Of a stretch of 64,000 nucleotides of DNA, positions 1 through 11,924 are shown in pieces (the first letter of the stretch is position 1; every line of letters starts with the position of its first letter). The notes under the pieces were generated by a model. The model had not been told where the DNA came from. It did not search any database and was given only the letters and a program-made list of their open reading frames with translations. Position numbers and translations under genes: made by a program. Where the stretch lies: NCBI RefSeq assembly GCF_905475395.1, contig NC_058337.1, positions 118,972,368 to 119,036,367 on the forward strand, read 5' to 3'. This DNA is from Chrysoperla carnea. Lineage: Eukaryota > Arthropoda > Insecta > Neuroptera > Chrysopidae.

Positions 1-217
1 ATCATTATACTTTGTAAACTAGATTAATGATGAATATTGTGAAATATATATTGGAGAACTTTCAAAATTAAAAAATGACTATGTGAAAATTAATTAAGTC
101 GATAAGTAAAAGATACAATCAAATTTAAAACACAGTAAGAATTACATTTATCCTATGGATCGGAAGAAATTCTGCACTGGTAGTAGTAAAACTAGCACTA
201 TAAATAATACTCGCATG

Positions 218-671
218 ATACCCGCTCGCTTCGTTTGACAATTTCTAATTTTAATTTAAAGGCCACCACGCTGTAGCCTTAAACTCCCCTTCTCTCACTT
301 ATCCGCCTTTCATAACACTCTAAATTTTATTATGAATCCAAACTATTTAGTCTTGGCCTAAGTTGGAAGAAACTGCCAATAACTTTATAATATATAGCCT
401 ATATCTTTATATATTATGTTTTATTCTGATTTTATTCTGATATATTATTGTAAAGTTGCATTAAAATCCATTAAGTAGTTTACGAAATCGTCCAAGGAAC
501 TGGACGGATAACTGCTATCTTTCTATATTTTAGCCTATGTGTCATTATGATATATAAGCTATATTACTGTAAAGTTTCATTCAAATTGATCCAGTAGTTT
601 TTGCGTTGAAAGCGAAACAAACAAATAGACAAACAAACAAATTCACTTTCGCATATATAATATATAGGATT
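218..671 (+). repeat. Dispersed repeat family D, copy 1
   Basis: Begins with ACCCGCTCGCTTCG, continues with AAGGCCACCACGCTGTAGCC and a pyrimidine-rich CTTCTCTCACTT block, and ends with a TTTCGCATATATAATATA-type terminus. The same succession of blocks is seen at 14085-14569 and 38138-38395, and inverted at 7195-7262. It has no coding capacity. Non-autonomous elements with TTCGCATTTATAAT-like ends are common in insects, but I cannot assign a class. A short open frame inside it (606-851) is a by-product. Confidence 0.6.
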
Positions 672-1843
672 TATTTGAATGTTCACCAAAATTTTGATAA
701 GAGCATAAGAATTATCTGTATCTGTTTTGCTCCTAATAAAACCATTCCCTTAATAAGGAACCGTCTTATAAGAGGTAAGGAATCGGCTTATAATTTCAAG
801 ATAGACAATTTTCAATTTATTGGGTTTTTAAGTGGTGCTCCGGTCGGTTAGTGAAACTGTTATCTAAAAAACTGTAATTCAAAGTGGATTTTAAGCCTGT
901 GGAAACGTTTTTAAAGAATCACATTTAAGTATGGCTAATTTTAATCCTGGCGACAAGGTTCAAAAATGCTTGAAGAAGAAAAGTATTCATAAATACATAT
1001 TAAAAGAAATCATTATTGAATCGGAAACTTTGTTGATGTTTAAAATTATGAAAAATTGCACCTTTGAAACAAATTATAGTCAACAATTCGAAGTTTTTTA
1101 ATCAAAAATAAGTAATTAAAAATATCAAAATCTTACGTTACCGTCCAAAAATAAATAAACGTATTCAATCGACAAAGTTCACATACAGTTAAAATCGGAT
1201 ACAACGACATTGAAGAGGCCAACAATTATGGTCGTTATAAGCGGTAAAATAAAAATAATACGGTTCATAATAGTATATTATCATGTTGTTTTGTTTAACT
1301 GGTAAAGTATGTATACAAACATAAATAAAAGCATACATATGCTTGCGTTGGTTGTTATAACCAATGTCATTATAGCTTACTTTAACTGTTATTCCATTTT
1401 TTCAGTTCACAAAGTATACTATGCAGAAGTTAATAATATAAGATATTTGACAATAAGGGTATTAAATCCATACCTATATTAAATATGTATAAAGTTTACT
1501 ATTGTATATATACTAAATGTTGTATTAAAACCCACAGAATAGTGTACTGTACAGTAAATAGTAGGTAATTATTATAAATCTATCGTAATAATAATATGTC
1601 AATTGCCCGTTACATTACAATCCATACAAATCACATAAATCAGAATTTGAAATCTTAATAAATCTAATAGACCTCAATCTGCATTCGACATGTATACGAG
1701 TGAGTTGTATTTAAATAACGGAATATTTTCAATATTATATTGAAATTTGAAGCTCTAACATTGTGATTTTTCATTTAATACTCGTCTTGCACATAGACAA
1801 GCCCGGTAGCTAGTCACGAATTTTGATATTACAGGAATTTCTA
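672..1843. other. AT-rich, no gene seen
   Basis: No coding pattern or RNA gene was recognised. Around 1192-1245 there is a short stretch with CGGATACAACGAC and GGTCGTTATAAGCGG. It resembles repeat family H (52336-52520, 57660-57850) and is probably a relic of it. Confidence 0.4.
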
Positions 1844-1891
1844 ATTGAGCGATAAATTCTTATATGATGTAAAACTTGCAACTCAAATAAC

Positions 1892-1924
<33 letters not shown>

Positions 1925-2216
1925 GAGTTTAACCTCCGTTTCTCTGACATATACGCCTATAACAGAGGCCACCCACATCATTATTTGTGAATCTTTATTT
2001 ATTTAATTACAAATTATATTTACAATTACATTTTTGATGTGGGTGGAGTCGGTTACTACGTTCTTATCCAAGCGACGACAATGTGATCAATTCTGCACTC
2101 CCATTAATTATAATTGTTCACACTGCCGCAGCCTGGATTCGAACCCGTATAATATAACTCAAATAACATTGAGCGATAAATTCTTATATGATGTAAAACT
2201 TGCAACTCAAATAACA
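1844..2216. repeat. 48-bp tandem duplication split by a SINE
   Basis: A 48-bp unit starting ATTGAGCGATAAATTC and ending ACTCAAATAAC occurs at 1844-1891 and again, apparently identical, at 2168-2215. A SINE insertion lies between them. The 13-bp string AACTCAAATAACA also flanks the insertion at 1880-1892 and 2156-2168. The simplest reading is an older tandem duplication, into whose junction the SINE inserted with a 13-bp target duplication. Confidence 0.8.
1893..2155 (-). mobile_element. tRNA-derived SINE, family 2, 5'-truncated
   Basis: On the minus strand the right end carries a canonical Pol III B box, GGTTCGAATCC (complement of 2135-2145), but no convincing A box, so the tRNA head looks truncated. 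The body includes ATCCAAGCGACGAC and AGGCCACCCACATCATTA, and the left end is an (AAT)n run (1893-1922), the natural 3' tail. It is bounded by the 13-bp direct repeat AACTCAAATAACA. A diverged relative is at 46856-46990. Such elements depend on a LINE reverse transcriptase; the partner is not identified. Confidence 0.75.
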
Positions 2217-5090
2217 AAACACCTCAAAAACCTTAAGATAGATTTGAGTGTCAAATTTACTCAACCTTTATCATACTTGACCAGTGCCGCATTTACCATT
2301 TATACAGCCTAGGGTTTTCCGCCAAAAAATCAAACAAGAATTTAAAAGATACTTTTCATAACGTTGAAATCTCTAAATATATCTATAAATCACGGGTTTT
2401 TATTGCACAAATCGTTCAATAGATTATATAAGAAGTAAAAGTCGCCGAGTGCTATTAAATTAGAGGATGGTAATTGTAGATAGGAGTGAAAAAGCACCCC
2501 TTTTGGTTTTTTTCAAATATTTCGTAAAAGAAGAAAAATTTTGATAAATTTTATATAAAACTTTTTGTAGATAATCAAATTTGCATGCGATTAGTGTTTT
2601 TAAATATTGAAAAAAATAGTTTCGTGCCTAAACGAATGGCATAACCCATATATATAGCCTAATGATATGATGATGTTCCTTAGATTGATCTGAAATAACA
2701 CGTTGAACGTAGCACTTCCAAGTAAAGTTTGGTGGTGCTGCTTCTAGATACATTAAGGTGCAGCCCATGGTACATTATGATGCTGTACCAAGGAAAACAA
2801 ACAAATTTAGTACTGAGGAATTACTATACTTATAAACAGCATTTCTATTTTAATATTTTCAAAAATTGGTACCCCTATCTGTCAAATTGTTTCTTGATAT
2901 TAATCTAAATTAATTATTTTAATTAATATTACTATATAGGATAAACATTAAAAATAATTCAATGTAATCAACCCAAGAAACAATTATAATAACATTAATT
3001 AAAATAAAATCAATTTTTAAACCTTAATCTAGAATCTCCAAAACATTTTTCTACCAATTTCGTGACAATTTTTAATTCTGGTTAGTAATTAAAAGTCTGT
3101 TTGTGGATGAAAGTTTGATAAAATGATACAATTCTTAGTAATGTAACATTTCTAATTGTGAAGAAATCTAATGAAAACACTAAGATGACTAGACTTGCAT
3201 ACTGTTTGGAAAACGCTGGTCTAAAACATTTAAATATTTAAAAAAGCATATGTCTCCTAAATTATCTATGTTCGGTAATTAAAATAAAAGCACTCTGATT
3301 TTTAATTGAACGCACATTAAAACTAAAATCCATATTTAATTATATTTAATTTTTCCGATGTTATCACTTTCTATGTATTTTATCAAAGCCGTAATCGTAA
3401 AATCATATTCATTTGTTTTTTTATTAATGATAATTCGTTTTCTGTATATGTTTAATTATTCCATAACAAAACGTTTTACTTATAATTATTTTACGTCAAT
3501 AACGTTGCGTCAAAAACCCATTTTTCAGGCTAAAAACCCGTCTATAAATATTTTTGAGCTTTACCCAAAAATCATGCATCAAGATAAAAGTACCTTTTGT
3601 ATGATTTTTATAGAGCCAAATTGAATATTTTTCACTTTTTAATCGAATTCAAAAAAAGGAGAAGGTTCTCCAAATAATTGTATAGATTGTACGTACTTTT
3701 TAAGTATGATAACCGATTTTTCTCCCAATTGAAGACCGATTTTGAAGTTTAAATGGTTACAGTGGAGGTGGTTCTACTATAGGAGTACTGGAATGTGCTC
3801 TATCCACGAAAGGCACATGGCATTTATCCTGAAATTGTTAAAAAAGGAAAACTTCGGATAAATATAAATAGATATGACGGTAACATTATTTGTAAACGCA
3901 GCACTTTTGAAAAAAGTCGTAGGGAGAAAATTTGCTTTTGACAAGCAATTTCTGAAAAATATTTTTATTCACACAACAATTATTAAATAAACAATATTTT
4001 TGGTAAGAGCCTACAAAAAGCCTTCTTCCTTAAATTTACAAAAATATATCGAAAATCTATTCAATTAACAAATATACTTAAAATGGTAAGTGTTAGATGT
4101 CATACACTATTTTGGCACGCTTCTCCAAAATAAATTTATAGACAGCACAAATTTCAGATTGATCATTATTATTATTATGTTATCTATTGTTAGGTTCATA
4201 AAATTTGTACCACCAAAAACTACATGACATTAATAATAGATTTGTCATCTGTATACCCAGCGAGTGAGCTGCACCACTATAGAGAATGACAGTGCAGCAT
4301 TTAGAAACATATTTTAAACAGAATCGAATTGGATCCGGATTGTATTCAAAAAAAAGAGGGATGTGTAGAAAAAATAAAAAGAGGCCTTATTCTATTCAAT
4401 ATAAATATTAAATAGATTTTAATAGAGTTCTCATAATATAAAATTAGTTATTGTGAAGAAATTTGTTACAAGACCTTTTATTTTTTTGTGTATGAACAAA
4501 AATTTTATGATTTACTGTTTTTTTGTCAACGCTTTTGTTCGAGTTACCTACTTGAAGTGAACTGTTTTGAAATGAATTTTTGCCTGTTAGTTGGAGTGGT
4601 TTTAATGAGTCTTAACTTATATTGAAAACAGATTAAATTGCCATGAAGAGGTACCCAATTCCCCAGTTGTTACATTCGATTATGACATAATCTCAGTGTG
4701 TCCTTTACCCACAACCAATGTGGGCAAATAAAACGGTAAACATATAGGACATCTTCGCTAAATTTTTTGATCTCCAGAGAACGAGATGATCTTTCTGGTG
4801 AATTAGAAGCCTATTAGTACAGTAATAACCCAGGATGCATTGGAAAAAAAGTACCTAAAGATATGTCCATATAAAAGATTAGATATGTCTATAAAAAAGA
4901 TTAAATAGCCTATTTTTTAAACCTTAGACAAATGAGGATTGGACATCTTTCGAAAGTTAGAACATGACATGTGTGATAAACAGATTTTCCCTGAATTACT
5001 AGGGTCTAAATTCATAAAAAAGGTTTGTTTAAAAATTTCAAAATGATATAAAAAATCAAAAGAAGAGTAAACGATTAAAAAAAAAATAAT
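2217..5090. other. AT-rich, no gene seen
   Basis: I see no supported gene or RNA. A short hairpin (GGTACA-loop-TGTACC) lies at about 2769-2790. Open frames of 70-92 codons in this stretch are of the length expected by chance at this base composition. Confidence 0.4.
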
Positions 5091-5160
5091 TGCGATGGCC
5101 GGGAATCGAACCCGGATCAACTGCATGGAAGACAACTATGCTGAGCATTACACCACCATC
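5091..5160 (-). pseudogene. tRNA-Gly(UCC) pseudogene
   Basis: On the minus strand this matches the intact tRNA-Gly copies of this window over most of its length and keeps the TCC anticodon and the GGTTCGATTCC B box. The 5' acceptor strand has changed (ATGATGG against the retained CCATCGC), so the top acceptor pairs are weakened. The invariant D-loop GG has become GC, and the anticodon stem has a G-U pair. An A-run at 5077-5086 would be the Pol III terminator on the transcribed strand. Confidence 0.75.
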
Positions 5161-6349
5161 ATTTTCATATAAAATTAAATATATTCCGCGAAGATTTTGA
5201 CTTATGCATTTTATTTATGAGTTGTAGGAGAAACAAATTATCTTGAATACTGACAAAAATATTGAAAATGTTTTTTGAGAAATGGTAAGTCGTGTATTTG
5301 AGTTCTTGTTACAAAATATATACGTATTTTAAATTAAGCAATTATTTAACAAAAATGTTTTGAAATTGTTTTCACTAAAAATGAAAAAGATTTGAAATTA
5401 TTTTAAAATGATGACTTCATATTTCATTAGATAGGTAATAAAATAGATTGTGTCTTAAATAATTGTGAAGATATCATTGTTATTAGAGTTTGTGTTAAAA
5501 ATATAAACCTATTTGACTATATAAATCAATTTTCGAGAAAGTCAATTTTATACGCTAAAGAAATTTCAGCTTGATATCTTTTTTTCGCATTTGAGTAATC
5601 TTATTGACGTGAAATGACGTATACTTAAATGATTTTACGCACACCTATACTAATAAATATTTATTTGTAGCATCAATATTTTTAAGCATCCCAAACTTGG
5701 GACTAAACTTATACCTTTTATAGTATATACCTTGATATTTATTGAAGTATACCTTGATATATATTTCATAAAAACGATCATTAATTAAGTTTAAGATTGT
5801 GACGCAATTAGCTATTTTCGATATGTCGCTAATAAAAGTTCAATTTTCTAGTATTTAAATAAAATATAAAAAATTTTTTGTGCTTGCCATAACGAATAAT
5901 TTATTTACAATAAATTATAATTAAAGAATTGTTATTTAGTAATAAAAAAATTTAAACGAATTTAGATGAAGGCCCTCACAAAGTGAAATAAAAATAAAGT
6001 ATCAATTAATTTGTAAAAGAAATTAAAAGTGTAATATATTAACAGGCATTACTAATAACATGTCCTATTTATTAATAGAAAAAATATATAAAAACACCTC
6101 AGGTGTTTTTATATCACAAAATTAAAAAAAAAAGGTGCATCACATACATCATTCTTTAAATTTTAACTATTCTTTCAAGTTAGAGAATCAACAACCATGG
6201 AGGTCTTCTTTACATTTCATTTTATTTAATTTCTTTATCAAAAAATGAAATATTATTCAAGGAATGAAACAGAAGTTATATTTATAGGAATTGTAATAAA
6301 AAAATCAATCATAATTTTTAATCAAATTGTTAAGTTAGTTAAACTTTTT
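5161..6349. other. AT-rich; repeat A fragment and a palindrome
   Basis: No gene is seen. About 5660-5790 matches, in inverted orientation, the left part of repeat family A (CATCAATATTTTTAAGC, GGGACTAAACTTATACC). A perfect palindrome with 14-bp arms and a one-base centre lies at 6086-6114 (core CACCTCAGGTG). Confidence 0.5.
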
Positions 6350-6672
6350 TAGCCCCCGACAAAAAAGAAAGGTGCTATAAGTTTAAAGTGTCTGTCCATC
6401 TGTATATCTGTGTGTCTGTATGTAGCATAGAAGCTGGTAAACGGATAAACAAATTTTTGAAGGAGGTAATTTTATCAACAGTACCTATTCTTAGCTATAT
6501 TGTCACAAACGGCTGCGATGCCACAAACAATTCGAGACCTGTTTTATGTTGGCGGTTTCTTAGCTGTATGGATGCGGAAAACATTTTGTCTAGACGGTGA
6601 TAAATTCAAACTATTGAAAGTACCTATGATCGCAAATCCTTCGGCTTAGATATATGGGACATATCTAAGCCA
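6350..6672 (+). repeat. Dispersed repeat family B, partial copy, with hairpin end
   Basis: Contains AGCCCCCGACAAAAAAG, GGTGCTATAAGTTTAA and the GTCTGT-rich segment that also introduces the copies at 11925-12468 and 21360-21700. A perfect 11-bp hairpin, GGCTTAGATAT-loop-ATATCTAAGCC, lies at 6643-6671. The 70-codon open frame at 6388-6600 lies wholly in the repeat and is not a gene. Confidence 0.55.
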
Positions 6673-7044
6673 AAAAGATTATTTTTTTTAATTTGTATGC
6701 CTTTTTATATGCATATTTGCGTTGTTTTCAATTTGTCAAAGAAGAAAAACCGTATAGAAAAGAAACTCAAGGCGATCTTGTGACCGTTCACACTTTGTAA
6801 ATTCAAGTTTTGTTGTTGATTCCTACAATTTAGAACATTTATGGCTAAAATTAGTCATGGATATAGATGGATTATGTAAGATACGCTCCTGAATTTCAAA
6901 TTTCACACAAATCTATAAATAAAATAATAAATTATCAATAATACGTACATTTAGATATACTACAATCATAATTTATAAAGGTATATATTTTTTAAAAATA
7001 ATAAAAAAAATTAATTTTAATCTGACATTTTTCTTCGCCATCTA

Positions 7045-7262
7045 GAGCATCATTTTGAGCCATAAATTAAGGATTTTTGCAAAAATAGTAAACGAAATAC
7101 AATTCTTGTACATCTTTTCTGATATACTCAATGAATGTTGACTATTTTACGTTTAAAAAAATTGAAAACTGTACATATATTTTACTTTAGAAGTGAAGGC
7201 TATAATGCGGTGGTCTATACCAGTCCTTACCTTGAAACCCAGCGAAACGAATGGGTACCAAG
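7045..7262 (-). repeat. Repeat family F copy followed by family D fragment
   Basis: The complement of about 7045-7160 matches 13318-13430 (TTGAGTATATCAGAAAAGATG, shared over about 100 bp). The complement of 7195-7262 matches the left end of family D (GGGTACCCATTCGTTTCGCT-type start and the CCACCGCATTATAGCC block). Both are non-coding dispersed sequences of unknown class. Confidence 0.5.
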
Positions 7263-8114
7263 CTAATTTTAAATAGTTTCGTAATCAATGTTTTTGTGGA
7301 TAAAGAAGGTATACAATTTTTATGTTGAGCTCAAGTTGGAGATATAAGTTGGATTCTACTCATCAAACCGTTTATGTTACCGGAAGTTTACCTTGTTTGC
7401 AAAAAAATAAGAGATGAAAATCTTAAACGATTGTACTAGTAAATATATTTACTAATAAATTGACTATAATCATATTACAAAGTTACAATATCATTTAGAG
7501 ATAATTCAAAAAAATTATAAAAAAATAAATAAAATAATACAAAATCCAACAACACATTCACATCATATATCGAGTTCTTCATAGAAAATAATTTGTTATT
7601 GTTAATGTTATTATTATTATTATTATTGTTAAAACTGATTATGTTGTTAATATCATCATTATAATGTGTTATTTTTACTTTACAATAAATAATATTATGT
7701 TATATTATTAATGTTTTTAAAAAGTTAACTTGTAATATTAAGTTTTTATTTTTTTATTTTTGAAGAATATAAATATTGTAATATTAAAATTATTATATTA
7801 TATACACATATATATATAATGTGTAAATGACTGATTTTATTTAACTATACAGAATGGCCTGAAACTTTAATATAAACTTGGAAAAATATACTTTTATCCA
7901 TGATATTAAATAATTGTGATGGGGATTTATCAGGAACTTGGACAGTGAATAAAAACCAATGTGAAAATTGTCAAATGTTGCAACGTTTCGTTGTTATTTA
8001 CAACTTCATCAGTCAATTTGTGTACAAAAAACAGTAGTATTCTTCGTATTTCGTAACCCAATTTAAATTGTTCGTTTTCTGATATATTAATAATATAATA
8101 ATAAGAATTTGAAG
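7263..8114. other. AT-rich with (TTA)n runs, no gene seen
   Basis: A TTA/ATT microsatellite lies near 7607-7630, followed by very AT-rich DNA. No coding or RNA pattern was seen before the Pol III terminator of the tRNA at 8129. Confidence 0.4.
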
Positions 8115-8128
8115 AAAAAAAATATTAC

Positions 8129-8200
8129 TGCGATGGCCGGGAATCGAACCCGGATCAACTGCTTGGAAGGCAACTATACTGACCATTACACCACCATCGC
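8129..8200 (-). tRNA. tRNA-Gly (anticodon UCC)
   Basis: The 72-nt cloverleaf is read on the minus strand. The acceptor stem is GCGATGG/CCATCGC (7 of 7 pairs) with discriminator A. The anticodon loop is CTTCCAA with anticodon TCC, which decodes GGA. The T arm is CCGGG-TTCGATT-CCCGG, and internal A- and B-box promoter elements are present. A run of A at 8115-8122 is a T-run on the transcript, a normal Pol III terminator. It differs from the copies at 35809 and 45498 by one base in the D-stem region (GTATAG instead of GCATAG). It supplies glycine to cytosolic translation. The 3' CCA is not encoded, as expected in eukaryotes. Confidence 0.88.
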
Positions 8201-8729
8201 AGGTTGATGTTAAGTCTAAAATTTTCGAATTTGTTCACATGTGATTAAATATATTCAGAAGTCAAGGTTTGATTAACAATTTTGAAAAATAGTGAAGGTT
8301 TTTTTTTTCAAGGTAATAGTGATTAAAAATTTATTCTTGCTTGAGATTTATTTTCTCGGTTAGTACTGATAAAAAAATAATTCTGGCGAAATGTTGAGAA
8401 AAAAATATATTAAAACAACTTTTACATGAAACTCACCAAATTTTGTTGGTTTAAAATAATATTCTGAGGGTTAAAAAATGTTAAATTCTCTTCAAGCTAT
8501 TATTTTGGAACTATGTAACTGTTTTTATGTTTAAAATTTGGATACAAACTTCTTTAAAAAAAAAAGTGGATTTCAAACAATAGTTGTTAAAAATGTGTTT
8601 TTTTTAAAATTATTTTGCCTATAACTATTTTTCACGTAAAAATGAGATTAAACGAAATACATGAAAAATTTACTATTTAGTATTTAATTTTACGTTGAGA
8701 AATTAGAAATTAAAAAAAAAATAAATAAA
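8201..8729. other. AT-rich spacer between tRNA-like sequences
   Basis: No gene is seen. The segment 8240-8272, just upstream of the tRNA on its own strand, resembles the sequence beside the tRNA pseudogene at 5175-5201 (TAAATATATTC, then GAAG and TTTGA). This suggests the upstream region was duplicated with the tRNA. Confidence 0.4.
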
Positions 8730-8800
8730 AGCGATGATCGGGTTAGAACGCGGGGCAACTGGGTCTTAGACAGAGAACTCACCCACTGCGCCACCATCGC
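8730..8800 (-). pseudogene. Degenerate tRNA-like sequence
   Basis: On the minus strand the two ends pair as an acceptor stem (GCGATGG with TCATCGC, one G-U), and the first 18 nt resemble the tRNA-Gly copies. The anticodon arm pairs poorly; a loop CTAAGAC would give anticodon AAG. The T loop has lost the GTTCGA motif (GTTCTAA). It is probably a decayed tRNA gene, not functional. An A-run precedes it at 8712-8721. Confidence 0.6.
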
Positions 8801-10320
8801 TGAAAATGATTTGTTCAAAATATTGTACATATTGTTCATATATTGTTCATATAAGCGTGAAGTTTTGATGATAGGCTTACTTCGATTAATCTCTTTGACA
8901 CAGAAACATATACCAAATATTAATTTTGACTTCACAGAGTAGATTAACAAAGACAAAAATACAATATTCAAACAGCTGACAGAGAAACACAATACGAAAG
9001 CACGGTATTCAATGCGCATAATCGTATTGACGGAAGTTAGATGCTTCAATAGTTACTGTTTGAATAATTAATTCTGTATAAAAGTTCTAAAATATGGTTT
9101 GATATTGTTTGATTTGCTAGGAATATTTGTATCATAGGTTAGTAAAGTTTAATTATTAAATAATATTTATTAAATGGCAATTATTATGTTGTAAATACGT
9201 GGTAGGATGTTGTATATTAAGACGTGCGCATTAGTAATCATGCTTTCGCAATTATTATCCTTGTCAACCTACTTCGAGACGTGGTTTTCACTCTGTTTCC
9301 GATTCCAGTAGTGTATTTTCAAAGGTTACGCCACTGCCCAAAACCATAATTAACCTAGCTTTGTGTCAAAAAAATAAGAAATGTCCACTCGGTAAAATTA
9401 CTTCATATATTTATTATATTCAAAAACCATAATATTTGATGAAAATATCAAGAGTTATTATTATATTATTTTATTTGTTCACTCGCGCTAACAACAATCA
9501 TTTAAGGCGACATCGTAACGAATCAACAAAAAAAATAAAAATAAAAACTCAACGCTTAGCTAACTTATAACAATTTTTTGATTTCTTTAAACTTTATAAC
9601 AACAATTTTAAATTAAATATTTTCATATTTAAGTCATACAATGTTATTGCGTACATTGTTTATCTTTTATAAAGTGAATATGATAAATAAAGATACAAAA
9701 AAATTATATTTCATGGAGATATTTCAAGATATATTTTTGTTGATCCTATAGGGCAATTATCGTTCTATGTAGGTAATATAAAAATTGTGCCCATAAGTAT
9801 AATTTGGTTTCGTTACAATAATTTAACTAACACCAAAAAAAAAAATATTAGATTATGTAATTCTGATGACGCATTTTACTAAATTTAAAACTAACAAATT
9901 AATATACCGATTTCAACGATCTTGTGCAAATCATTTCAAAGATTTTTTACACGTTAAAAATTTTGGTTGCTTGTTCAGTTGCCTTTAAAAGAAAAAAACC
10001 AGATTCTAGTCTATAATGGTGACAGGTTTTAGTATAAATTTTATAGTGTAATAATACTGTCAATTAGGAAACGCTGAGCTTTGACAACGAATTTACGATA
10101 TCTGTCAACTGTGTAGGATATAGCAATTATTCTTGGGTTAACTTTTATGAAAGTTTGAAAAAAATCTTAAAATAACTTTGGCCATCGCTTCACTTTGTCA
10201 GGAAAAACTCTCTTTCCGAAAATTCAGATCGGAACTATATCATTCACAATTCATCGGAAAGCTATAGTATTTTCAATTTTTTTCGAATCTTTAACCTATT
10301 ACTGCTTTTTACGGGAAACA
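8801..10320. other. AT-rich, no gene seen
   Basis: Nothing was recognised. An open frame of 119 codons (8690-9049, minus) runs through the tRNA relic and has no family resemblance; I treat it as chance. Confidence 0.4.
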
Positions 10321-10730
10321 AATACTTTTTATACCCTTTATATATGAAATATATATCAAGGAATACTAAGTTTTGTCCCAAGTTTGTAACACTTAGAAAT
10401 TTTGCTATAGCTGTTCATAAAATAACTTCATTAGTGCATTTTCGATAGTGCGTCTATTCGTCTGTGATCTCGATAGCTCAAAATCGACAAAAGATATCGA
10501 GCTAAAATTTTGATAGCGTGCTCAGGACGTAAAAAGTGATGTTGAGTTCGTTAATGCGCAAAGGTCAAATCTTGTAAACCGTTAGAGATAGAACAAAAGT
10601 TTAAATGTTTATAAGAAAGCTTTTATTTTCCAGAAAATTAAATTTCCTAGTGCATGTTGACGTGGAAATAAACATTCTGATTAGAGTTTTATAGAGTACA
10701 TTGACGTGTAAACAGACATTCTAAATTAAA
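10321..10730 (+). repeat. Dispersed repeat family A, copy
   Basis: Shares TACTAAGTTTTGTCCCAAG, AAAAGATATCGAGCTAAAAT, GTGCTCAGGACGTAAAAAG and TAAACCGTTAGAGATAGAAC, in the same order, with the fuller copy at 23707-24880. It is non-coding and lacks the (TCCG)n expansion seen there. Confidence 0.75.
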
Positions 10731-11924
10731 TTTTAGAATTCTTAATTAAAAAAACTACAAATATTTAGGAATATATTGTTGATTTCATAACTGTATATAT
10801 TTGGAAATTTTTGGCTTAAGCTCTACTTTATTTTCTATCGTATTGTTTAAGGTCGGTTTATTTTGTTGTAGAACGAAAAACAAGTTAGTTTGAATAGCCG
10901 TAAAAATGTTTTTTTTTTTGTTTAATATTTTAGGTAAAACATTTAATACTCAATAAATTAGTGATTAAGAAAACATATGGCAAGTTGTATAATAAAATTC
11001 CAAATTTAAAAGCACTTAGGGTGATTTACCAAAAAATTGCTTAATGCAGTCGACAGTGTCTTATCGAATTTATTATTCGCACCGTGCGTGAGTTTTATAG
11101 GAGGTGTTTCCATGGTAACGACACACTATTTTAATTATAGAATTGTATGGATGCATATATAATTGTATGGATTGCATTTATGACTTACATTGAAAATTTC
11201 ATATTATTGTCTCACAAATTTAAATAAATAATTATGATAATTTACATTTGAAAAATAATATTTGTACATTTTGATTTTTTATTTTCACAATTTTTTATGC
11301 ATTTAGTTTTATTAATTAGTGTTTTTCAATAATTTTAATTTGACATTTTCTATAAGATTAACATGTAAAGAAATGCAAATTAGTCATAACAGTCTCCTTC
11401 ATCGCCAAAATTTTTCACTGGAAGCGCTGGCATCGATTTTATTGTCCCTACCATGACTACACACACAACGAATACGTTGTAATCACAATCTCCACGCTTT
11501 ATTAATGTTAAAGTATAATGAAGATGTAGTGAATCCATAAGATAGAAATTTTTGTAATTTAAAAAGAACATATTTCCTAAATTTATCCACACATTTTATG
11601 CCATAAGGACAATAAATACATCCAAATTGTATACGAATGAGTACATCCTTAACACCTCCGTATATGAATATAGCCTAAATATCTAAAAGTACAAGAACAA
11701 TTTCTTAAATCCATTTACAAATTTTAAAAAAACTGAAAAATAATCAAGTATTTTTTTACTTTTTTTAAGGTTTTTCTAGATTACGACAATAGGAAAGGAC
11801 TCCAAAAACTGGGCAAATTTTAAGCCCAATAGATATTGCTACCTTGTCTGAATTTTCAAACCGGTTTTAAATTTACTTTTTCTCAGCAGATCACAGTGGC
11901 TTACAATTGTGGTTTTTTTGCCCT
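10731..11924. other. AT-rich, no gene seen
   Basis: No supported gene. There are no splice-bounded open frames of note and no recognised repeat. Confidence 0.4.

Noticed and set aside
1893..1922. (AAT)n as an independent microsatellite
   Set aside because: Its position next to the target duplication shows it is the SINE's 3' tail.
4080..5290. ATG|GTAAGT words at about 4083 and 5282 as further exons
   Set aside because: Unlike 22700, no GC rise, initiator or other support; donor-like words are common in AT-rich DNA.
8690..9049. Open frame of 119 codons (-)
   Set aside because: Runs through a tRNA relic. With roughly 8% stop codons per position at this base composition, a frame of this length is not surprising in a window of this size.
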